Position numbers and translations under genes: made by a program
From: Lasioglossum baleicum
Taxonomy: Eukaryota > Arthropoda > Insecta > Hymenoptera > Halictidae
Assembly: GCF_051020765.1 (NCBI RefSeq)
Contig: NC_134934.1
Location: 6,400,001-6,464,000 of the forward strand
DNA length: 64,000 bases
Direction: 5' to 3'
Notes under the pieces: generated by a model
The model's input: only the letters and a program-made list of their open reading frames with translations
What the model was told of the DNA's origin: nothing
Databases searched by the model: none
Shown here: piece after piece, positions 39,305-51,300 of the stretch
How the letters are laid out: each line of letters opens with the position of its first letter
How positions within the stretch are numbered: the stretch's first letter is position 1

Positions 39305-42300
39305 CTGCAAAGCAACGGGGATACCCTTTTGTCAACTAGTCGGACTATAGAAGAGCATACTCGTATCGGGGGAGCTGAGGAACTATCTAACTTGTGGGGA
39401 ATTGTTAACCTTCCTCTGAAGTGTACGGAATACGATGTCACTCTAAATATCTCTGTTGTTTTTAGCAATACGAGAAAATATTTCAGGATGCATACAGGGC
39501 AATTACATATTGTGAAATTTTTTAAAAATTACTGTGAAATTATTCCGAAACTTCATCGTCTAACTTGACACCAAATTCAACCATATACGGGGTGAGTCAC
39601 CTAACGTTGCCACCTCAAATATCTTTGTTGTTTTTAAAGATACGTCAAATGTCTGAAGAACAAAGTTGAATGGTTCAGTGGGGCTCGTATGATTCCCGAA
39701 AATATTTTTGTTTTTATGTGATCTTTTTTAGAGATATCAATGTCACCTTTATTTTTGTATATGGCACTTGGTATTTTTGACTAAACAGTATTATAGCCCG
39801 TATCAAAACGAATTCAACGACCTAGTATACCATGACCTTCGGATGACCTTGCAGTACCATTTTGCAAGTACCTTAAAGCCTTGACAATAATGGAAAAGAA
39901 AATTTTTGAATATTTTTATTGCAATATACGTATAGCCAATCGAAAACTGATCAACTTTTGTTGAAAATATTTTTTTGACAGATTATTGCAAGTATTTGAA
40001 AAATCGTGAGAAGGCCACCATCATTTTTTTAAATGGTACTTCAAGGTCATCCGAAGGTCACGGTATACTAGGTCGTTGAATTCGTCTTGATACGGGCTAT
40101 AATACTGTCAAGTCAAAAATACCAAGTGCCATTTTAAAAAATGGAGGTGAGCTTGACATCTCTAAAAAAATCACATAAAAACAAAAATATTTCTGGTATC
40201 ATGTGAGCCCCACTGAACCATTCAACTTTGTCCTTCAGACATTTGACGTATCTATAAAAAGAACAAAGACAATTGAGGTGGCAACGTTAGATGACTCACC
40301 CTGTATAATATATTGACCTTCAATGACCTTTGGAGGAGTTATCCTGTATATTTGATAATAGCTGCTCCAAAATAGGTATTACTTTAAATTGAAGACATTA
40401 GTGAGAGAAGGAACCGGAGTTTTGAAATCGTTAAATTCTTATAACAAGGTTTCAAGGTCTATTCCCCGATCGAAAATCCACGAAAAATTGAAAAATAAAA
40501 CACCACAGTGCAAAACCGTTTGTTCCCCGCAAGCAACAGTGTGAACGACGGCAGCTACTTTACGTCACCGTGATACGCATAATTCACTCGTCGAACCACA
40601 CACCGGTCTAGCAATGAGGGTATCGAGAATAGCCACCTGTCAGTGATCCGTAAAGAGGTTGGCTACTGTAACGGGCATCGCGTGCAATATAAGAAGGATA
40701 AATGACTACCCTGGCTGTCCGGCACAAAGAATACTGTCAGGAGTTGCTTTACAGGGAACACCCGGGCTCGGTTATAGCGAAAAGGATTAAGCTACTGGTC
40801 GGGCTACGAGCGATCTTATGTTAGATCCTTTAAAAGACCCTGTCTGACGGTCAACATTCAAAGAAACTGGCGAAGCGTCCCCCGAGGACGTGCCGTCAGT
40901 CACCGGTAGCGGGCGCGCACGTTCGCGAAGCTCATAAGATTGCTAACCTGTCAACCTGGAGCCTCTGCGCCAGCATTCTCCAGTCGTTGCCGAGGGCGTT
41001 CGGCGGGTCCAGGCACTGGCAGAGCTGCTTCCTTAGGGACCTGGTAAACCGAAACGGTCTGAGGGTGGTGGAGTCTGTGGTCGCGTTATTAGCATGCCCG
41101 CTGCTGACCACGGTCACCTCTCGCAGCGGCCTGGTCACGCTTCCGGAGGAAATCAATTGCTTCGCGCCGTCGTAGACGATCCTGAACACCTGCCTGGTAT
41201 CAGAATTGCCTTGGGAGACTTGAAGCTTATAGCTTCTGGTAGTGGTAGGACCGAAGGCAGCGTCTAGCCCAAAGGTGACGTGTTTGGTGTTCTCCTGGCA
41301 GTTCCATACGTCCCTGAACGAGACCTCCTGTCTTTCCGTAGGCGATTTGCTCTGCCATTCGTTGCCAACCTCTTCGAGGCTGACGCACAAGGTCTCGCCG
41401 TTGTCCTGGAACAACAGCGTCCTCGGCTTGTCCAGCAGGTAACCTCTGATCTGTAATTCCTTGTCCACGATCGCCTTCATGGCTGCCTTGGTGTCTTCCA
41501 CCGCGTACACCCTGACACAGCATTGACCAGCCTGGCTAGCGAACAATGCTAGTCGCAGCCTCTTCGTGGCGATGGTATTCTCACAGCTCTGACCAGCTAA
41601 GACGTATCCCCGGAGCTGCTCCGTCACGATGAATGCCTCCGCGTGGTCTAGTTGCGTGAACAGCGGCGTGTTGATCGTCTCGTTGCCTAATGTTAACACC
41701 CTGGTCCACGTGATCGACTGGTGATCCTTAGAGGATGCAACAGCCATACCGTCCTCCACACTTAGGCCATCGCAAGCCCAGACGCTTAGCTCCCACGTGG
41801 CGGGGTGCAGCATCGCGCAGTGCTCGAATTGCAGGATCACAGGCTTGTTGAACGTCGCCGAGGATGGGCCGCATGTCACCACTGCTGATAACTGCGTGAT
41901 GCCATCTGCGGGCAAATAATCAGGCCTGCTGCGAATTCGGTTGGCGGAGTCGCGGATCGGACATCTAATTCGCGACTGGGTCGGCTTATGGCCAGACTGC
42001 GGATTTGTTGTGCAAAATGAAAAAATAAGTCTCCATCAATTGCAAGACGTGGACACCGAATATACCGATAATACGTCGGCCGCACTCGATGCCACAAGTA
42101 TTCTCCCAACGGACAACGATTAATCAATACCGAGTCCAATTATCCTCCGAAATCTGGATCAAGTATCCCGCGAGAGTCAAAACAGCGAGAATATGTCAAG
42201 CGGTGTCGTGAAATGTAGAGCGCACCTTAGGGGCCTCTCGACGTCACCGTTCGCGGATCAGGACGAAAAAGGTAGTTAGCTGGTTCGAGGGGCGAGAGGG

Positions 42301-45300
42301 GGGAGGGGGATCCGTCAATATTCATTACCCGAAGGTCCTGGCATCGGTTGGCGGGACGGCCGTTGATTGAATCGGATCGATATCCGGTCGGCGGAACGGC
42401 AACGGGGTAACCGTCATACGCACCGGGCGCAATTAATAATGCACGCATCGCTTACCGGGTAATCGAGGCCTAAAGCGATCCTCGTTGAGCACCGCCAGGT
42501 AGAGTTCCTCCCTGAGTGGCTTGGGCACAGCTCCCTCGGGCACGGACATCGATATGCCAGCATCCGGAAGCACGAGTAGGGCACCCCGTGTGTTCACCGC
42601 CGCACCCGCAACGTTTCCGGTCTCGAGCTTCGGCAAACGGACGCTCTCCGAGGCGACATTGTAGGTCGAGTCCGAGGACGGGTACGAGCTAGTGACGCTG
42701 TTCTCGCAGTCGGAATGGATCTGTTTGTCGCTGCATGACTCTTGGGTCGAAGTGCTCGGCGTGGGCGACATCGGAGACGGTTGCGGCGCGATCGAGAGGT
42801 GGGGGACGTCGTAGTGGTGCTCGGAGAGGGATCTCGACATCGACAGCTTCGGGTCGAAAGGATACTCGTAGCAGGCCGGCACGCTCGTCGCCGTTACGTC
42901 CGGCTGCAAGCTCAGCTTCTTGTCCTGGTCCGGGAAGAACTCCGGCTGGAATTCTGAAACGCACACCGCCGAGCCACGGCCCGTGGGTATCTCTGCGCGC
43001 TGCGGACAGACGCCGCTGTGACACTACTACAACTACGGGAACGCCTCGGTATATGTGAAACAGGCGCGCACAGTTTTTGGGACTCATTCATCCCCACTCC
43101 TGCCGGGTGTACACCCCGGGGGCCTGGAAACTCGGCCGGCGAGAAGTGGAGCGATGCTGATCCAATGACAAAACATTCTTCTTTTTCATTATTTTTTTTT
43201 TTATGGAAAACAGAAATATTTCGCGAGTACGTTAGCGAAGGTTTCATTTAGAAATCATTAGAAATAAAGAAGTTTTGTTACTGGATTAACGTTGTCTCCC
43301 TTCTATGTTCGATTAAGAGATCAAGGAATGGAGTCCGCACGCAAGTGACATTTACTTTAGGTCCCGAAGTTTTCACATATATCGAGGCATTACTGTACCA
43401 CGTGACCCACTGCTCGCCGCTTTCATCGGTTCTCTTTGCTTGCCATCGAATTTGTTATTCCCTTTAGCATGGGCTGACCATGGACATCGATACTGGGTGT
43501 GGTTCGATCGGAATATTACCCCTTTGCCTTGGGATTCCTTTTACAACTACTTTATTGTCGATAATACTCTACACGAGAAGCAGACAATTTATATTTATCG
43601 TGTTCCTTTCCAACCTTCTAATTTCCTTTTCGGATAAAATACAAACTCGAACTGGAAACTTGTTAATTTTCGATAAAAATTTTCGCGACTCCATCAACGA
43701 ATCAGCTAAATTGCAACGTTGCAAATAGAATCGATAACGAAGCGCTCCTCGAAAATTTAAGCCCCCATTCATTAATAACTCTGTTTCCAAGAGGATCATC
43801 GAATAGACTTGCTGGCCCCCGTCCCACAGCGGGTAACTAGACCAACGAACCTCGCGATCTAATATGATTTACTCCATTAGCGGTCGCAAAGTTTCCACAA
43901 AACCGTTGTGCAACAGAGCCAGAGTCTGACTCGAACTCGTTCCAGATACGTCACCGTTAACCGAGCGTCCATTACGAACGACGTATGTTCCACTCTATTC
44001 TTACGATCGTTCCGTGACCCATTGGATGAAAGCAGCGAGCACGTAATGTCAGTCAAACTTCGAAACAGTATCATTCTAATCGTGCTTTGCGAGCAAAGGA
44101 TCGGAAATGCTAACAAATTGGCACGGGCACTGCAAACTGTGCTTGAACGCTCTCTGCTGCTAGAAAAAGGTCATTCGGGATGGATACAGTGGTTGTAGAG
44201 CTCAAACTATTCCGAAAATAATTCGAACTATTCCATGATCTTCTTAATTAATTCTCATTAGAAACAATAATAAACGGTTCTAGGACAACAGGTCTAGAAC
44301 ACAATCCATATTGCAACAGTTCTCAAGCCTGATTCTTAGAAATAGTCATTTCGAGCAACAGCAACCCAGCAACCAATCAGACATTCTTCCGAGTGACTTC
44401 TCTCTGCCGAGACTTCAAGGAAGAAAACAGGTGTAACGAGCACAGTAATTACACCGTGTGCGGCACCTTTCGCTCCTTTGTTTCAAGGTGGAAGGGGTTT
44501 TTCGTGTCGGAGATGCTTACCGTTACGGGCCATGGAGTAAAGGGAATGGTCCCGACCTTTGCGCCTGAGGAACTTCGCCAGGAAAACGACCAGGCCGCCG
44601 ATTACCACGCAGGCGACAGTCAGGCCGACGTAGAGAGCGACGTCCATCTGCCGGTTCGCTGTCAACATCAAACGTTTCCGTTTTAGTACGCTTTTTTTTT
44701 GCCGAGACAACGGAACTCTTTCCGTTTCACAAGTCTGTACTCGCGAAAAGGGTCCGGCTCGACGTAAGGAGTAAAAAGAGAGAACAGGAAAGAAAGGAAG
44801 AACGAGAAAGAGAAGATAGATCGCCGGCAGACGCTAATTCGAAACTTTGTCACCGCGTCTACTCGGCAGGATTATCGCTTCGCGAGGGATTAGAGTAACC
44901 AGCAGGCGTTAATTCCTCGCTTTAAGGAGGCGCTCCGCGAGATACGATCTGCCGACTCTCTTTCCCTCTGCCGACGTTCGAGACGTTGTGTGTCGGCGGT
45001 TTAAAACTCTTTCTGCCATCTATCTCTATCCATCTTTCCGCGTTTAAGAAGCAGCGTGCAAATGGAGACGGTAATTTTCGCGTGTCCGCGAGAAGCGTGC
45101 CCTCTCTCCTCGTTCGCGCGAGACCGGACGACAACCAACAACCGACCCCCCGCTCATGAATAATTTACACTCGGCAACTTTTATTTACTTTTTACGGGTC
45201 CGAGACGTGCACCCGGCTGCGGCGCGCGCTCGCGCTCCCCGTACCGTTCTCGCCGGTTGGAGAAAGAAGGACGCGTTTTTAAACGGTTCGTCGTCGTAGC

Positions 45301-48300
45301 AGGAAAGTTTTAAGGTTCCTCTCCATTTACGCCGAGGGACCCGGCGGAGACTCGTTTCACCCGGGGGCCGGTTTATCGTTTTACTGCCCCCCGCGCGTTA
45401 TTCCGCGCGACGATAAAGATTCGGATCGTTATTATCGTGGCCATTAACGCGTCCCCAAGCAAGAAACGGTAAAGCACCGGCTACGGGAACGTTGGCCTCT
45501 TCATCGGGGGATTACCGATTCGCTACGTGCAACCGGATTTTTTCGGAGGCTGATTGATGGAGAGAGGAGAGGATAGTTGTGGATAATATGTTATTTATTT
45601 GCTGGATGAAATGTGGCCGGGCTACTGATTTATTTTATTGGGATTTGCGAGAGCCTCGACTGCGATGCGAATTTCTTTCGAGGATGCAATTTCGAGGTTG
45701 AACCTCGCCTGTATGGTTTTTTTATGTTATATGAACGTGAACCTGTAAACGGCTACAAGAACGTTGCAAAAGAAATAATGTATGTGCCTGTATACTTTAT
45801 TATATTTCTTGAAACCAGCTCATATTTTTACTAGACAACTGTCTATGTGTAAGAGAGGCTAAATCGCCAGGTTCAAAGAGTAGAATATCTGACCCTCGAT
45901 CGTAAGATTATCGATTTCACAAGGCAGATTTTAAGAAAAATGATCGATGAAGCAAGCTAAAGCGACGGTGGGTCGACATGGTGGTTTCAAAAAGCTGTAT
46001 TTAATTTTCCGATCGAAATCAGGGTAGGGCCGGACGATGGTAATCAAAGGCGTATAAAGAGCGAAGATTTACGTGCACGTTGGGTTTCGCAATAATAATA
46101 TAAATGTTCGAGAAGTAATTGCGGGATAATTGCGGCGGTGTATCCTCTGGTTTGGTCGGGACTTATTTCGACCAATAAAATTCATTCGGTGCCGGGGGAT
46201 AATGTATAGTGCCATTAAAAAGGCCTACGACTTCGTGTGCAACAACCTAATAATTTCGTGTCGGTCGCGAGAGACGGACAGTGGACACGATGGCAACAAA
46301 GGCTACGTGGGAAGCGATTAAAAGGCACCGAGAGGGACTAAGAAAGGAGAAAGAGAGGGAACAGGAGAGAGAGAGAGAGAGAGAGAGAAAGGATTGCGCC
46401 ATGCTGGAATAGCCTCTCCTACTCCCTCCTCTGTTTCGCAGTCCGTATGAAATCGGGATTGAATTACCTGTATGCAAAGTTTCACCGAGATTCGAACGCG
46501 TTTTATGAATTATGTAACAGTGAGCTGCTCGCAGTCTTCACGAGATTAAGGGAACGGTCTCGCAGCCGTAAATACTGAACGATATACGGCCCGTCATAAA
46601 TCGAGAAAGTTCGCGGATATCAATTTACGAAATTATTCTTGAAACTTTTCTCATCGCGATGCGCACCCGTCCGACTCTGTTCCGTAGAATTCGTCGACGA
46701 GAGAAAGAGAACACGATGCTTCAACCAACGTTCCAGGGCAACCCGGTTGCTAAATTGATTCTAACTCGAGCCAACTACGTGTCGGTTAATTTTTAACTAA
46801 TTTGGCTCCCGGTCCTGGCAAGCTGCGGCTACACGACAACGTGTAAGTGCCCGAGAATGCTTTCAACCCTCGGATAATGCGTCACTCATTTTCGCTGCAT
46901 GCTTTAATCCGACAAACTGTGTTCTACTTACAGTTTTTATGTTTCCAGCAGGTGCACGAAGTTGGAACGAAATGTCCAGGAAATTAAGGATTTGGAAAGG
47001 TACTTGGGAAATGCGGAATTTCTGCTCGAAGGACAGGAGAGGGTTCACATGAATATTCAGGTGAGGTTTAAAGCTACGTTAGTGTATGAATAAAATTTCC
47101 ATAGCGCGAGACAATCGGGTTTTGTGGTAATTAAATTTATGAAATTAAGACCGGCAGATTCTACTCGTTGGACTCGAACATTTCATTCAATGTGATCGCT
47201 TCTGGTTTAATGATTTGGAACCTGAGAAACAGGCAGAAAATGCAGCAGAATTTTTGATTTTTCTATGATCGTGACGAACTTTCCTCTATTTGTTCACAGT
47301 ATAAAATCATGAATGAAGTACAATTGGTCCAATTAAAATGTCAAACGAACGTGGACGGAAACTATCGATCGAGCAAATCGAGGAGTGTATTAATTGTGTG
47401 TTCCAATTACTCATATGAGAAATCGAGACGTACAATAAATTAGAAAACTGACAAGTATGAAAATTTCAACAGACCCTGATTGCGCCAGAAGGCCAAGAAG
47501 ACGAACGTCGGGGCTATACGTCTCCGACTTCATCGTCGCGTTTAGGATGCGCGTGCCGGCCCGGGATTTTCAAGAAATACCGCGACAAACCGATGGCTGA
47601 CGTTCCTAAGCTTCTTCCAATTTTAGAATGTCAAAGCCATTCCCGGTTGTAACCCCGGTACGTGACTCCGAAGGAGCCGTTCCTCCTCCGCAGGATCATG
47701 CCAGAGTGGCGGCGGCTGCTTGGAGCACGCTTACCCGTCCCGGGGACACGTGCTTCGAACATCAATATACGGCGGCGTCGAAAACGCATACGAATTCGTG
47801 AACAGGGGGAGAGAACCTCCCCTAAAAATGCAATAGTTCCGCGTCGTTACCCTCTCGGGGGAGGATCGCGGCGAGGGTGCGAGAGAGAGAGAGAGAAAGA
47901 GGTATAGCTGTTCGCGAGTCTCACCCTTCGCGAGGCTGAAAAGTGGCGCACAGAGGGTGCCGAGATTTATTTTCTTAGCGGCAATTGATAACGCTTCATA
48001 ACCCCGACCCAATGTATCCGAACGCCATAACTCATTCCAGCGTCCCCTGGAAAGTCTGTGGACGGCGCGGCGGCCGATAGCCACTTGCCTTTATCGAGCA
48101 GCCACAGGTCGCCTAAACCTCCAATCATGCGACACAGGTACGCGACACACCAATGCAAAATCGCATTGACACTCGACACGTGAAGAAGACTGACTGAATC
48201 GTTTCGAGAGATAATCAACTACCCACTGTTTATTCGACGAATACAATCAGATGAACCGTCATCAAGGTCTGCGCAGTGTATCCAGCATAATTTAATGTCA

Positions 48301-51300
48301 TAAAAATTCTCGGATCAATTCCAGCAATTTTACGGAACCAGTCCACCGAATGGCGCCGAGATTATGCCTCGAGGATATCTCTTAGAACCTAATTGCGAGC
48401 GGAGCAGTACCGGTGGAGGAGCGGGACTGTTGTTCTTGAAACGAAATTATCGAACTCGCTAAGTTCGTCAGCGGGCGAATGGAATTAGCGGAACTTCGTT
48501 CCCGGGAGATCGCGAAAAAGATGAACGAATTAAGCTGGCTTCTAAATTCCGAGGAGATTCTAGTGCAGCTAGGGTCGTGCCAGGTTCGCGAACTTCCTCG
48601 AACTTTCCTCGACGTTGTATTCAAAAGTGTTCGTGTACGCGAGTGTGCTCGAAAATCGCGACGTTCGAGGTCGGTGATTGCGACTCGTCGCTTCTTATCG
48701 TGGCCACGCGAAAATCGAACCCGACGGTTGGGGCGAAAGGGGGTAGTTTCTGGCCGGTAATCCCGACAGCGTATACACGTTCGGGGCTCTCCTGCTCGGG
48801 ATAATGGCACTTTATTTGCATGCACGATCAATTTCCCCTGTTGCAGGCCGCTGAGGGGCGTAACGGCTACCGATTACATAATTTTCTTCGATATTAAAGC
48901 GGCTCCCACCCCCCCCCCCCTCCGACAGCCGGAGACCGGGGGGTGAAACCGTATCGCGTGCAACTTTGATGTGGCCTGGTCGATAGAATCGTCCAGCTAA
49001 CCGGGGGTGTCTGAATCTATACGGACCACTGGGCCACCCTTGACTACCAGCCGCCATCTCATTGTTACGATTGTTTGGACCGGTTCGGGAGGGGGGCCGG
49101 CAGGCGATCGGCCCCCTCGCGGAGCGTCAATAATTAACCAGTCGCGTAATTAAAAGTAAATAGTCGGAGGGGGTCTGCTCTCGCTCTCAGCCGGCGCTCG
49201 TCGTTGACGCGGAAAATTTCATCGGCAAACCCACTTGAGCACGATTGCGTCCTTCCGAACGGCGGACCTGTTTCCTTTCGATCGCGAGGGGTTCGTGTTC
49301 GGAACGTTGTCCGACAATTTTTATGTCGATGTGCCATTGGAAAAATTTGTAATTGGTTTTGGGGGAAGATGTTCGACGCCTGGGGACGTTCCAGATTGCT
49401 GAGACCCGTGCGGGTTGTGAATTATGCAAGTATCACTTCCTGATTAAAGAAAGAATTTATTTTGTGAGACAAATCGAAGTCCCATGTTTCATTACGCACG
49501 CCAGGTGTCTTAGAATTTATGTATAAACTCATGAAGTTATACCTGAACAAGTCGTGATAAAGTTATGTCCCATATTCGTCGCAGAACAGCCAAATATAGG
49601 GCTGACACACACGGCTGCCAGCAAATGGAGATAAACTTCATAAATATCTTTCAGGACGTATTCGGCTCCACCGAAACCCTGCACGAGTAGCTACCATGTT
49701 ACGTATAAATATCCATCGACCCGCATATCCCCCGTTGTCATTACCCTCGTAAAAACCAGCCAGGGAGGTAATCAATGATGAATCGACGAATTCGTCTCTC
49801 CATCGCTACAGGCGTCCGCATTCGTTCCATTAACCCCTTCTACTGAAACGAGCGTAGCTCGTCAGAAGCTTTCTGCGCCAGATAGGCAATGACTAGATGC
49901 AGTCGTTAGGAATTGTTGAGAAATGACCCGTCAACTTCCACGTTTTTGAATTTACGATTATTGGGAGTGTAAAGATGTAGAGAAATATTTTGTTGATATG
50001 ATTCGCAAAATATGTGAATGAACGCATACTTGATGTGTTTATCAGGAAAATGGAAATGCAAACTTATGTTAAACGAATTTGAAGATGCAGTGATATTATC
50101 TTTCCAAGTTATTGAATCAAGACATAGATTTTTAGGTAATATCCGCTGCTTACGGTCGACTTGGAAATTTTGTATTTTGCATAAAGAACCGCAGCCTGTC
50201 AATGTAATAGTCACTTTTAGCGGTCTGCAGATCCCAGCGTTAATACACCCGGAATCGATGCGTATCGCATCGCGAGCAACGGGCTGGAATAGAAGTCTGT
50301 CGCGGTGTTCTATTTAGTTGCCGGGACGTCCGATTTGAATGGTATCAGATCGCCAGAGAAGCCGTAAGCGCCACGTTACACCGAGAATATAAACGACCGA
50401 GCACCAGCCGTGAAGAATCCCATCCGAGAATGTCGCGCGACGAGTTCGAGACGCATTTTCTACGCGGATGGTCGCGCCCTGCAAGCCGCCTCCTACTCAT
50501 CGAGAGAACGAACTTTTTACTCGATTTTGCCCGCGTCAACCATGAGCCCGGAACGAATCGGGGGTGGTTCCCGATGGATCGCGAATCGTGGCTTATCTAA
50601 TCGCCGAGCCTATCCCTTTCCACGCTGTCCCATGACGCGACGAGACTTAATGAGAAATTCATTCAAACGTCACACTAGCTGAATCAATTTTCTGGTTATC
50701 TTATTGATGTCCTAAGAATATCTTCGAATTTTTCCGCGGGACATTTTTCACTGAATGCATACAGGTTTTGTCATTTTGAATACCTAGAACAACATCTTCG
50801 AATGTTTTATCGAGGAAGTTATTTATTATTACTTGTTTATTTTATTCGTGTATTTTGTTAGTTTGGATCTTTATACGAGGTATAGGTTTTTGTTATATTT
50901 GATGTATATTTGAATCATATTTTTTTGTATTTTATTCTTTTGAATCCCCAGAATATCCATGACACTTTTTTGTAGAGTGTTTTGTGTTATTTTAATCCTC
51001 GGAATATATTAATATATGTTATCCAACAACATATTAGTGTTATTTTTACAATTTGTAATATAAACGCTATGAACATTCGACATAAGCCAATATTTTAATC
51101 GGTCGTGAAACTTCATGAGCGAAATGGGGAATTGTATGTAGTTGGATTCCAACCCTGGCCATCACAATGGCAGTTCGAGCCGCAGACTCACGAGCCACGT
51201 ATGTACATAGATTTACTTAAGCATGATATATTAGGTTATCTAGTACATGAACTACCCCCAAGTCGGTGATCTACAGCTTCGGGGCGAGGTTCACGCTTCA

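Noticed and set aside
46290..46412. Small plus-strand frame with good start context (MATKATWEAIKRHREG...)
   Set aside because: The second half is translated AG microsatellite, and there is no donor before the stop to link it to the nested candidate exons. Probably chance.
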